Positions 1-12,490 of a stretch of DNA of 64,000 nt are shown piece by piece. The translations under genes and the position numbers were made by a program. This stretch comes from Drosophila pseudoobscura (lineage: Eukaryota; Arthropoda; Insecta; Diptera; Drosophilidae): positions 23,759,001 through 23,823,000 of the forward strand of contig NC_046681.1 in the NCBI RefSeq assembly GCF_009870125.1, written 5' to 3'. The notes under the pieces are model-generated. The model saw nothing but the letters and a program-made list of their open reading frames with translations, was not told where the DNA came from and ran no database searches. Position 1 is the stretch's first letter; the number at the start of each line of letters is the position of its first letter.

Positions 1-3000
1 CACCAGAAAGAGTTATTTCTACTATACGACATGTTTTCCGAATTATTCCTAGTATTAATAGTATTTTTTGCTAACATTTCTATTATTTTTTTAAACTTAA
101 TTTTTTTTTTACATATTATCTAGTATTTTGTAGTATATTTTCTAGTACTTTTTTGGAATTATTTCCAGTATTTACATATATAAATTTTTATAGAATTTTT
201 TTAGAGGTTTCTTGTGGTATTTTTCTATTATTATTTATAGTTTTATCCTGGCACAAATTTTCCGATATTATTTCTAGTATTGTCCTACCCTACCATATCC
301 GTCACCAAATAGCACAATATATCAATAATTTAAGGAGCATAACCACAACACGCCCCCCAATCACTTGCCAGTCACACTCCTTCTCCTGCTCCTGCTTCCA
401 CCAATAAGGCAACTCTTCATTCAATATTTATATCCTATTTATTGTTGTGAATAATTCAGAATGAAACTTTAATAGATATATACCTACAAACTGGTATATT
501 TTATTATCGACAGAGAAGCGGAGATTAAATCACGGCAAATCGTTCGGCTTCGGCTAAAACTGAACAACATCAATAATTGAATACAATAAATGTGTGCTGG
601 CTCTGCTGGCTATGAGGCGCACAGTGCGTATGAGTTATGTTGTCGTTGTCGTCGATGTCGACGTGGACGTTGCTGCCGTTGTTGCCGTCGTTTGTCGCTT
701 GTTAATATGCCTCATAAATAACGCATTTATGGCACCGGCACACGCACACAGAAGCAGGACACATTACAATAAACCACACACACACAAACAGAGACAGGCA
801 CATGGATACAGCCAGAGAGAGCGAGAGAGAGAGCGCCTGGCTCATTTGTTTGGCCTGTCCGTGTCTCTCTATTAGCAGCTTTGATATGCAAATTTTCCGT
901 CTACATAATAAAGTTTCGCCAGATTTTTCATCTCCCCTGCCCAAAAACTACAAGCAGGAAGACCAGGCTACCTTTTGAGGTTCGAAGCGGGTGATACCCT
1001 GGCAAACCGTCGCTGAGTGAGCTCAGCAGTTCCGATCTTGAATACTGCTTGCAGGAGAAAGAGATATTTCTCTATATAGAGAACAGATGGATAGATATAT
1101 AGAAGAGCGGCAACAATTTCTTTTATTCTATCTAACTCGCAAAGGTGTGAACAAAAATATGCCCAAGAATCCCAAAAGAAAATATGTACATGTCGTGTGC
1201 CTGACAAGGATCATATTTTATATATTTAAATTTTTTGGAGTATATTTTGTTTTTTTTTTTTTTGCTATTATTTTCTAAATTTATTTATGTGTATATTTTT
1301 TCTTGCCTTAATTTAATCGGCCCTTGGCAGTCCCGAAAGCAGAAGATATATACTATAGAGAATAGATGGCTGGTAGACGCATATGTATATCCATGGCTCA
1401 ATAGAAAATTAAATAGATAGAAGGATAAGGAACAGAAATCGTAGCGTCTTTTATTGCAAGACAGATCCAAAATGTATCTACTTTATTAGGCGAAAATAGT
1501 GATCCCCATTTACTGTATTACTAAAATTTGTGCAAAATATTAAAGTATAAATAGGAATAAACACACACTTTTGCACTTTTACAGTGAACACTCACAGATA
1601 CAAGCACACACACACACACAGACACGTGCACCTACACACTAATGCAGATCCTAATAGTTTAATATGCTTATAATTGTCGGCTAAAATTGTATTGTCCTCT
1701 TGAATTTTGCAGTTTTGTTTGTTGTGCCTGTCACCCCCCTCTCTCTCACTCTCTCTCCGTCTACCCTGCGGCTCTCTGCATTTTAAATATTTTATTAATT
1801 TCGTATAAATTTTTGACCATTTAAATTTTCGTCGGCGTCGAGCGCTGAGTGCATTTGACAGACAGACAGGCTGGCAGACAGGCCCAGGACCAGGCAGTGG
1901 ATCCCGGACAGGCATTGTTTAGGCCTCCACTCGGTGCCTGATTTATGTTTTATGCATTTTACCAAATGAATTTCATTTATGGTAGAATATTCTCTATAGA
2001 TATATATAGATTTTTCGCTCTCAGAAATACTTATTTTCAGCCTCGGCGGAAGTGGCGAACGTTTTGTTTGGTTTGCAGACACTTTTTTTGTTGAGGATTT
2101 TGTTGTTTGTTTATGGAATATTTATTGATTATTAAAGACTGAATGAATATATATTAAAAATCCTTTGGTATTAGATTTAATGCATTTTTAAATATGTTGA
2201 AAAGGTTCGACGACAAAATGATATTCCACGAATTTTAAGCCTAGTTTTTCCACCATTATGAAAGTGCCAAAAATCTCTCTACTTTCGCTGCCAAAAATTG
2301 AAAAAATTCCTGCGTTTTCTCTTTCAAAAATTAAAACCGAATTTTCTGACCCCAACCAGGAGACTCTGGGAAGGAACTTGGCCCAATTACGGCCCAGAAA
2401 CAGCACAAACAGCCAGTCAGTCGACGATGTACCGCACCTAGACGCCCAGAAGTCGGCAAATGTTTTTTGTTTGCATTTCTGGCTGGGGTTTCTGGTTCGA
2501 GGGTTCTCTCTGGGTTCTCGGTTCTCGGTGCTCGATTCTGGGGCTTCTCTCTGGTTCGGGTTTGGCAGTTAAACCGCACTTGCGGCAGTCACCTTGTTGT
2601 CGTCTCTCCCTCTCTCTGTTTTATGGGGGGAAACATGGCGCAGAGCCAGAGCCAGGGACGTGAGTGTAGGAGGGATATACCTCGTCATAAATCTCACAAT
2701 TTCTGCATGGAACTCAGCTGCGCTTTGGCGCGGGGCTTTATTGCCGCCGCCGCCAGTCGACGAGACCATCCTACTCCACAGATGCTGCCTGCCTGGCTGC
2801 TCCTTCTGCTGTTTGTTGTTTTTCCTACTTTTATATATGTATAAATTTCAACGTAAAATGTCTTAATAAAGTCTCATGGCTGTACAGAGACAGCGATAGA
2901 CAGAGAGAGAGAGAGAGAGGATGAGGTGCTAGAGAGAGAGAGAGAGAGGATGAGTTGCTAGAGAGAGAGAGATTCCCTGGTAACATCTTTATGTCAAGGA

Positions 3001-3564
3001 CATTTTTATGCCTCCCACAGCCGACTGGCGCACAGAGCAGACGTAGATTAGATTTCTGTCGCTTGTCTGTTTTTACGTTCAGATTTGACTTTATGGCCCG
3101 TGGAGGCATTTATTTCGCAAATATTAACAATTAAGTGAGAGCCGTCGAAGCTTTGTTGTGTGAAAAGTATTGCCCACTTCTTGAAGGAGGAAAAGGAGGA
3201 GGAGGTTGAGACTTGAGTAAGTCACAAAAACTATCATCCATTGGGGGCATCCATGAGTTATGGGCAGATTTCTTGATGGCATAGCCATCATTTGGGGATG
3301 AAAATGGTCTTTAAATTAGTGTAATCATGATGTTTTATAATGGTTAACGGGTCTTATAGTTAGAGCCTTCTCATACGCAATTTAGTGGATACGTTAACAC
3401 CGAAAATGCAGCTTTATGGAGAACAATCACATACAGTTGATTGGAGAAAGACGTTGATATTGGTTTATTATAATTATGGGCCGCATGAACCAAAGAAATG
3501 GAAGAGCACCTGATTTTTGTTTTATTAAGGATAGCTTTCGAGACAAAATATGTAAATATTATCG
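1..3564. other. non-coding, AT-rich with microsatellites
   Basis: The left 180 bp carries the motif TAGTATTTT. There are GA runs at 806-833 and 2898-2972, a CA run at 1605-1622, and GTCGTTGTCGTCGATGTCGA-type triplets near 640-690. No open frame here has a recognisable domain or non-repetitive length above what chance gives. Confidence 0.7.
2898..2972. repeat. GA microsatellite with a duplicated interruption
   Basis: Three GA runs are separated by two copies of GGATGAGGTGCTAGAG/GGATGAGTTGCTAGAG, so the whole block was duplicated once. These GA runs are potential GAGA-factor sites. Confidence 0.85.
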
Positions 3565-3872
3565 GATTATGTGTCCTAACATTATTCTCAGTGTATTTTA
3601 CTCCGTTTGCTGTCCAAGAATTCACTACAATTCTTCCGTTGCCTTTTCCTTTGCCTTTTCGATCTACCGTTGGTTGTCGTCCACTGACTGTCCCATTGCT
3701 GTGCATGATTGTTCTTGCTCGCCGCCTGTCCCATAGCTGCATCGGCAGAGAGTGCGTCAGCAGAGAGACTCGACTCGCTCAGAGAGGATCAAAAGCGACA
3801 AGAAGAAGAGAGCGCGCGTTCAGCGAATTGCTCTGCTATAGTGCGTGTGGGTTAGAAAAAGAAAGCACGACC
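3565..3872 (+). repeat. dispersed repeat, copy 1 of an inverted pair
   Basis: About 300 bp here matches the reverse complement of 44475-44770 at roughly 80-85% by eye. Shared blocks include ATTATTCTCAGTGTATTTT, GATCTACCGTTGGTTGTCGT, GTGCATGATTGTTCTTGCTC, and GACTCGCTCAGAGAGGATC. The interior reads openly in both copies but with different proteins and no family match. I cannot name the element; an LTR or a non-autonomous DNA element are both possible. Confidence 0.75.
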
Positions 3873-5859
3873 ATTGGAATTGCGTCGCAGAAATGATTGC
3901 CTTGAAGCTAGGGTCTTGCGATGCTGAGAGAGAGAGAGAGAGAGAGAGCAGTTGCTTTTGAGAGTTTGCCCACGCCACAATTTACGCGGAGTAATTTCGT
4001 GTCACAATGGAAACTGATTAGCGTTTGGTTCAGACCCAAATATAAACAAAAGCTACCACTACCGATTCCCGCTTTCTGTTTTCTTAAAGAAACAAAAATT
4101 TGTTCTCGAGTTTTTTTCACAATTCCAGGAATTTTTGGGTATGTCATTTTCTCCAAACTGACTTCATTAAAAACTTTGTATTTTCATGTTCCATTTCTTG
4201 TGCCGCTGTTGACGCTACTCCTCGGCTAATTCGATCAAGTGTACTGGGGAGGAGTATTTCCTAGAAGACAGTGGGGTGTATTCAGTGCCATCCCCCCGCC
4301 TTCTCGGTCCAATTAGCGCACATCTTTAGCAACAGCTTTTAGCCATGTGTCCTCTCGACTCTCATGTCTTTATTAAATGTCTGAACAGCTGCCGTGACCA
4401 AAAAGGAAGCATATGGTGGGGCGTCTCCCTGCCGTTCGTGTGTTGCGTGTGGCAGTAATTTAATGAATTTAATGAACATATGCCGCCAGAGACAGGCAAA
4501 AAAAAAAAAAAAGAAGAGAGGCAGGCAGGCAGGCAGAGGTGGAACAGATTTTAGCCAACAAAAAAAAAACGTCGAACTTCAATGTCAATAGACATAAAGG
4601 CCCCTGTCCGGTGCTGGACGGGCCAGCCCTAAACAACACAATTTTTCAATGTTTTTCTCTAGAAAATATACAAATAAACGAACGAGAAACAAGAAATAAA
4701 GTATTTTCGGGGGCAAGATAAGGAAGGAAGGGAAGGGGGGGTAGGAATGAAAGATTATGTAGACATGTTTCCCACTGACTTATGATTGATGTCTTTTGTT
4801 ATTGTTCTCTCTTTTATGTATTTTTCTCATCTCATTCCTTGGGTTCCCAGTGCCCATTCTGGTTGCTTTTTTTTTGTTTGTTTATTAGATATAATATTTT
4901 AGTGGCCTTTTGTGTGTGTGTTAGAATCCTGCGTCCTTTCTGCGCTTCAGCAGACATGTGTTTACTCTTGTTTCCGAGTGGTAGTCGAGGTTTAGAACCC
5001 GGGGAAATACTTATACATTTTATACACATTTTTTCCCCTCCTCCTCCTTTTTTTGCTCTGTTCTGAGCACAACAAAAGGCGGCACTCAAATGACTCTTTG
5101 GCCCTGTACCCCCCGCGTCGGCGTCTTCGTTTACCCTCTTCTAAATTATGTTCCATATGCTCTTCCTTCAGAGAAGCGAGAGACAATAAATGTTTGCCAC
5201 ATTTTTCTCAACATTCTCATGGAAAATTGCTCATTTTATGTTCAAATTTTGTTTGCAGAAATTGTTTATTTTTATTTTTATTTATATTCAGGGGGCGGGA
5301 GGGTTTAATTGGCCAAACACCCATAAAAAGGGGCAGGAATGTGGCCCGAGTGATGAGGGTGGGGGCGAGGCCATAAAGATTATGTTAATGCATATATAAA
5401 AAAAAAAAAATTTGGGATCAAAATGGGTTTAGAGCGGCACAACTAGAGGCAGATGAAGAAATTTACTAGAGCAATAAATCACTTCCAAAAATAATACTAA
5501 AAATGCTCAAAGTTTATGGAATATTTTTTTTTTATTTGAAGGAATTTTTTAGAGTAAAATTTGGGGTGAAATATGCTTTGAAGGAAACACCTGCCAGGAA
5601 ACTTTGAGGAATTTATGTGGTGGCTTTATGAAAGGGTTAATATTGTTAACTTAATTAGAAGACAAAACTAGTTTGAAATATGAATGTAGTGTGGCATCCG
5701 ATTATTTCTCAAGTAATCATCATTGCATGGACGGAAATAATCGCATTAAAACTTATCGTACACAATTCTTTGTCCTTAAAAAAGCACGACAGAATATTCC
5801 TTAATTATATTCTATTAATAAAAATTGTATGTTGTTTAACAAAATTTAAATGTTTCTTT

Positions 5860-5975
5860 ATTTTTAATTTTTTGTATATTTTTTTTAGTTTTTTGTATAT
5901 TTTTTTTATTTTTGTAAAAAATTTTTTTATTTTTGTAAAAATTTTTTTTATTTTTGTATAATTTTTATGTGTTTT
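5860..5975. repeat. T-rich tandem tract (TTTTTATTTTTGTAAAAA)
   Basis: Five to six units of about 18-20 bp, alternating TTTTTTTATTTTTGTAAA and TTTTGTATATTTTTTT. Confidence 0.8.
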
Positions 5976-8900
5976 TTTTATATTTTGTATTGTATTTTTT
6001 TTATTATAAGCTTTTAAAATTTAATTTATTATAAGTTAATTTAATTTTTCTTTTACCAAATCTTGAAAAAGGCTTGATTTTTTTAAATAAATAGCTCCTA
6101 AAGCAAACCCACTCTTTTGACCCACAACCGAAGATCCTCTTTCATTTGCCATTCGATTTTTTGAAAGAAAAAACATGAAAAAGTATTAACCAAAGTTGCC
6201 GAGCAGAGTCCTTTAACCTACAAAAGGAAACAGAAAAAAGCGAAACAAAAGCCTTTGGCCAGGTGAAAATCGTTTTCGACCAGGGGCAGAGGAGGGACAG
6301 AGAGTGAGATAGCTCATCGTTCTTTTTAAATTTCCCTACCGCACGGTCAGCGGTGGTTCTATTGTGTTGCTGTTGGGGGGATGTGGGGATGTGGGTTCGT
6401 GGGGATGGGTAGATGGTGGTGTTGTAAGTACCGGTGGTTCTGGCGGTGGTGTTGCTCGGTTTAGGCTGGGGTTCGTCGTTCTGTTGCTGCCCAAAAACCA
6501 CAAAAGGCAGTCGTCGTCACACCAGCGGCCGCTGAAGTTCACTGATTGTGCCATGAAGCATGCTACATTATTTTTGGTTTATGTCGCTGCTGATGCTATG
6601 CTCTGATGTGGCTCTGATGCTGCTGCTGCTGCTGCTGTTTGGGGCAGGTTGAAAGGTTGCAACTACACAAACAGACGCAGCACAGACACTCCCTATAAAC
6701 GAGTACATACGCACAAAATGGCTGTTTAAACAGCGTTTATTGACAGAAGTCGAGCCGAGGAGAGAGGAGAACAGCCAGCAGCGTTCATTGTTCAGAGAAT
6801 TTACCCACAGAAACAATCTTTTTATACCCTATTAGAGGGGGTACAATGGCAGGGGACTCTGAAATGGATTCTACCAGGATGTGGGCCTAAACAATTGGTA
6901 TCGGAAAGTTAATATACGAATTAGGGTTTCGAAACTTCATTACACGCCCAGAGAAAATTATTCTGAGAATTGCTATGAAAGCATTTTTCCTTACAATTTG
7001 ATATTAATTTAAAAATATTCGATTTAAATATATTTCATATTGAAAATAAACGTATGTTATATTTATTTTAAAAATTTGTATTTTAAGATTAAATATTTTC
7101 ATCTTTAAATTAAATATATTTCCTACAAATTATATATATTTGTAATTATAATTTTTTATTTATATTTATATTTTTTAGTTATTTCTTTATTTATTTATAT
7201 TTATATTTTGTAATTATTTCTTTGTTTTTATTTATTTCTATATTTATTTTGTAGAAATTACTTTTTAATATACTTATTTGTATTTAAATCAAAGTAAATT
7301 ATTTTATATTTAATTTGTTTGGCATTTTTTAAGTCTAATTTTTAATCAAAATCTAACCCATTTAATCTGTGCTTCAGGGTACTACCAAATTCGACTAGCC
7401 CCGCAGCCAAAGGGCTCTTTTTCTGTTACCATTATTTATTTGGCTCAGATGCTGCCGTAAAACTTGCTGGCGATTTTTCCTATATTTTCTTTTTTTTTTG
7501 CGGTTGAGTTTTCTGTACATATACATTTTTGTTGTTATTGTTTTTCCTGGAGGAGCGTCAGCTGACGTTGGCATATATTCAATATATCTGTTATTTATAT
7601 ATCTGTGTTTGTATTTGTGTGTGTGTGTAGACTGAAGCTAATTTGTTTACTGTCCGGCCTGGCCATGTATCCAGTTTATATAGAGAGCATTTTTTCTGCC
7701 GCCATTTACACCAAAAATTGTTTCTCTTTTTCCCCACAGAACAATTTCTAATGAATTTTTAAACTCTGGCCGTATTAAGTTTTTTAATTAAATTCTTGTT
7801 TGTAGCCAGGAATTGACTCAGTGCCCCACTGCCTTTTTTGGGCTAATACTTAAACAATTAGAAGGCGGAATAGCCAGAGCCAGAACCAGAGCTTTCCTTT
7901 TTCCTTTGCCTCATTTTGTGTTTTTCTTTTTCCGTCTTGTTTTTCTTTCACTCCTTGTTTTCTTTTCCCCCTGGTTTTCCTTTTACATATTGTTTTATAA
8001 TTGAGCCACACGAGGGTAAATCTTTTCTTTGCTTTCGGGGCTCCTTCGGGGATTTGTTTGGCTTAATAAGTTAATCACAATGTTGACTGGGGGTTGGAAT
8101 ATATATTTTTGGCCACTTGAGCAATCGTTGAAGATTGGGTTTGAATGAAGAGGACGGAACAGCTGTCGGTTCGTGAGTCAATTTGTGGTCCAAAGACATC
8201 TTCTAATTCCATGCCAGCCGAACGTTGAAAAGCCACGAATTCAGATGAAACAGAAACGTGCTCACTGTAGCATTTTCTTCTTCCTCGTTACGAATCTTAA
8301 TATTAATTAATATTACAAATGAAAAAATGTATTGTAATTACGGCAAAGGTTTCCAAAAGATTCATGGTCAGAGTGGTTTGACGGACAGAGTTTAAGAAGA
8401 AAGCATACTCAGAAGACTGATGAGGGCAGTGGATTCGAGAGAAAGAGCATTTTATAGCAAATCCTACGGCTTTCAAGAGAGCGATATAAATACTTGTATA
8501 CATTTTTGAAAAATACATTAACTTTTATTATCATCTTTCATATCTATATTATCTTTATATTTCATATTTTCTGGATTTTATCGCCATAAGAACGTATGTG
8601 AATATGTTTGTTGGTAGAAGTTGAAGATGTTCTTAATTTGTGGGAAATTTGAGTCAAATTTTTAGCTTATTTATTTTTGGTTTGTGCAATTTTTAGAGTA
8701 TATTTTTTGGTTGACTGTGAATCTCCGCCAGTATTCATGTCGATGCCAAATGTCGATATAAACACATCCAATCTCGCACCAGTTCTGATCTGTACATCTC
8801 TCCTTTCATTAGTGGAACCTTTTAGTTATATTTATGCAATGCCAATGCAATCCCCAGTAAAAACTTATCAATGCCATCAATGCACTTTATTTTCTTTTTT

Positions 8901-9261
8901 GAAAAAACAGAGGCTTAAAAGTAAAGCCCTCGCCTGCAGCTGAAACAACCAAAAAGTATTTCTGTTTATTTTTGTTTTTGTTTTTTTTTTGCATCGTTTA
9001 TTGTTAAACAATTTACAGGCTTAGCCCTGGCACAGAACCGAACGAGCAGTGCAGAAAAGTTGAATAAAAATGTTTTCCATTTGTATTCAGAAGCTATTCA
9101 TTGCAATTTATTAATTAACTATAAATTGAAATGAATTCCCGATGTCGATGTGGCTGCAGCGCCGCCTTTCGCTTTCGATTCAATTATTGGCGAGCAAACA
9201 AAACAAAAATATTTTACAAGCGAATTAATTTTTATAGAAAACAATATTCTTTATTCATGTT

Positions 9262-9285
9262 TTCCCCCCCCCCCCCCTCCCCACA
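9262..9285. repeat. poly-C tract
   Basis: An uninterrupted run of about 15 C followed by TCCCC, in an AT-rich setting. The opposite strand is G-rich. Confidence 0.9.
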
Positions 9286-10647
9286 AAACGGGGGCAATTA
9301 GTTAACAATGGTGGGGGTGCGGGGTAAAAACCGTGTGGCATACTTTCCACAGTCCAGCTTTTAATTGTTGCCAATGGATTAAGGTTTCATTGGGCGTATA
9401 CGTAATGTTCTGCAGTTCGTTGGGGATTGAAGTTTTCATTGAATGCGAGCGAGCGTGTGGTTTGTGCAGCTCAAGAGGAGTATGTCCAAAAGTTTTAGCG
9501 ACTTGTGACGGGACGAATAGGAACGAAATACCATTAAAGCGAGACATATTATATTTTGTTAAGGCACTTGGGGGCTACAAATGGGTAACCATGTTGTCTT
9601 AGGCCAAAAAATACCATTTATTCTTCTCTGTGTAGATTTTAATGGAACTTCTTAGGCATTAGATGTGTATTGGAATTTTGTTAAGACCTTCATTAGGGTT
9701 CATAGGGATTCTAATGATTTTTATCAATTATTTTTATATACAAAAAATAATTTTGTATTTTTGTATTAAAACTAGAACAAAGACTAATTTAAGTTTTAAC
9801 AGAAACTACGTTTATTAGACATTTTTTTTTTGATTTTTGTTATTTAAACTAAAAAAAAACTTATAATTTTTGAGATTAAATAGAAAATAATTTTATTAGA
9901 AATTGTTTTGTAAATTCATATTTTTATAGCGCTTACTTTAAATTAATTTTAATCGAAAATAAAATAAATAAAAATACATTTTTCAGAAGGCGAACAATGG
10001 GTTTGTGTCCTTTAAGGACATATGATATACCAAACAAATGGTATTAAGGGTTTTATCACAAAAGGGTATTCTTTTCGAAAGAAGTTTGAGATATCTTCCA
10101 GATGATATTTCATTTTTATTTGTATTTCGATGGGAAACGTGTTAAAAAAATCATTAAGGGTTTCTCAATACCTTTGGAAGTGTGGGAAGCCCTTTTTGGA
10201 AGCGCCAAAAGGTAAGCAAATTGAAGACCCATACCAAATTATTTTTGAAACAAAAGAGTGTATATCTTAGGCCTACTTCTTGCCTGCCTTCAACCCATAC
10301 TCTAGCCTTTTATTTAATAGTAATTAAAACTATAAATACCCATGTAAAAACCCCAATACAGAATTGCATTTTTATTGGGAATTTTTTGTGATAAGCAATT
10401 AATTGAAATATGATTGGCAATTAAACGCATACTTGATGGCCGACCAGACATCCAAACCAGTGGCATATTTTCGCATTTAAATGGATAATTAAGGCGGAAA
10501 CAAAAAGCGAAGCCATGGAGAGCAGGACTTTAATTAAAGTTTGTGGGTTTAATGAAAAATCTGTGTCGAGTGGATCAATAAACGGCGAAAGAAAATTGTC
10601 ACGTGCCGGGGCCAAACGAAGTCTAGTCTCAAAAACTAATTGAAAGG

Positions 10648-10681
10648 CAGACGACGACAACGACGACGACGACGACGACAG
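10648..10681. repeat. GAC microsatellite
   Basis: About eleven GAC/AAC triplets in a row. A similar tract is at 17456-17500. Confidence 0.9.
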
Positions 10682-12067
10682 AGACTAAAAAGTAAACAAA
10701 ATTTCCATACAAACAGAAGGAGAACAGGAAGGACAGTGGGCCTACCAAAAGGGCTAAGGGATAAAGGGTACTAAAGGAAAGAGCAATAGAAAATAGAGGG
10801 GAAAAAAACTGGAGCACAGCAGCAGCTACGACGTCCTTGCCGCCCATCGTTATTATCCTGTTATCTCTCTAATAATGCCTCAGAGAGTTTGTAATTAAAT
10901 TTTTCAAACACTGTGCAACGTCGAGAGAGTGCCTCACTGAGACTCGCCGCCGTCGTCGCCGTCGAGATGCAAAGATACAAGATAGAAGAGGAGCAGACAG
11001 ACACAGAGGCGGAGACGGAGGCGGAGGAACCAGAAGCTGTAGAGGATAGAGGACGGAGCACACATAAAGAACGTTATGCGCACGAGTGCCACTAGTTAGT
11101 TAGATAATAACGCTCAGCGGAAGCTGCTTCAAAGCGGAAACGGAAGTGAAGTTAAGCGCACTACTAAACAGATACAGATACTGAGATACTCCGCCTGGGG
11201 CAGGACTCTCGATTGAAAGGGAATGGGGAAATGAATTGAATGATCGAATCTGGTTTTGTTTTTTAATTGCATTTTGTGTACGGAATTTAATAGTTTTCCG
11301 CCCTCTCAAATCTGTACTTCAAAAAAAAGTAAAATTGTATTGACTGAACGCATTTCGATTGCTTTCTTTTGTGATTATATCTGGAGAGGATAATCATGTT
11401 GTTGCTCCCACTCGAGCTGCAAATTAGTTACGTAGAAAGCGTAGCCACTGTGGGAGAGAGAGAGAGAGGGAGGGATCTGGTGCCTGGCTCTTGTGCAACC
11501 GCAGAGGGGCAACGCAACAGTCAAGTCACGTCAAAGGCAGCCTCCCACTCTCTTTATCTCTCTTTCTGGCATCCTCTTTTTACCGTCTGTGTATTCCATT
11601 TCACTTTGAAATCGTGCGATGTTCCACGTTCTATTTAAATGGCTACGTAATTGCATAATTATGGGCGAAATGTAAGCCGAATCCCTGCGGTTCCGACCGC
11701 TCTTTTGTGCACAAGATTTCGACAAAGAAGGAGTTCCATGCGGAGGGGGGGCCGGGTAAAAAGAAAATTAATTTGAATGGAGCAAACATCCAAAGAGGTC
11801 AATGAACCCTTAAGGGATTTCACAAGCATTCGCATTGAAGGACGTTTTTGGGGGTAAGGGGCTAAGTCGCTTACGGAATATAAATGACAGCCATCGTTCA
11901 AAATAGACCGCAGAATAGAGCTTGAAGGGCTGCAGAAGGATAGAAGGTTTTTGAGGCAGGAAAACTTAGTAAGGAAACGGGATATAGACATTTTCGATGC
12001 ATGGAACAGCGAAAAATTCGAAAAAAGGGAATAATTATGATGATTATTAAATATAAATCTATAAAAT

Positions 12068-12118
12068 TAAAAGATATTGCCTCACGGAACAAATTCCATT
12101 TCAATTTTCGTTTGGTGT
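12068..12118 (-). repeat. probable end fragment of dispersed repeat family A
   Basis: AGATATTGCCTCACGGAACA then AATTCCATTTCAATTTTCG resembles the AGATATTGGATC..ACGAATTCTATTTCAATT end of the copy at 29705-29885. Only this end is recognisable. Confidence 0.35.
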
Positions 12119-12247
12119 AGCGGTACTTCAATTCTCTTGTGGGCTAGCTTTCCTTTCGCCTTGCTCTGTCAGGCACAAGCCATGTATATGGTTTTTGGCT
12201 TCTTGGGAACAACTTGTGTGCGCCAAGCCGAAAAATAGGGGCTTTGT

Positions 12248-12490
12248 AGGAGAACCAGAGACTCCCAGAGACTCCTAGAGACTCCCAGAGACTCCTAGGG
12301 ACTCCCAGAGACTCCCAGCGACTCCCAGCGCCTCCCAGCGACTCCCAGAGAGTCCCAGAGACTTTCAAAGACTTTCAAAGACTTCCAAAGACTCCCTTGG
12401 ACTCCCAAAGACTTTCAGAGACTCCCAAAGACTCCCAGAGTCTCCCAAAGACTCCCAGCGACTCCCAAAGCCTCCCAGAGTCACCCAGAG
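12248..12490. repeat. 10-bp minisatellite (GACTCCCAGA)
   Basis: About 24 imperfect copies of a decamer of the type GACTCCCAGA/GACTTTCAAA. The left half is more regular (CCCAGAGACT) and the right half drifts to CCCAAAGACTTTCAG. Open frames across it are a by-product of the repeat. Confidence 0.9.

Larger units (their letters stand above)
3873..12067. other. non-coding, no gene seen
   Basis: Holds a GA run at 3930-3950, A runs near 4499 and 4561, four GGCA units at 4519-4537, T-rich tandem sequence at 5860-5975, a very AT-rich stretch at 6960-7340 with TTTATTTATATTT repeats, the poly-C tract at 9262, and a GAC run at 10648. A palindrome of TACCC..GGGGGTA type is at about 6825-6842. Confidence 0.65.

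Noticed and set aside
12248..12490. CRISPR-like array
   Set aside because: The repeats are contiguous decamers without spacers in a eukaryotic sequence; it is a minisatellite.
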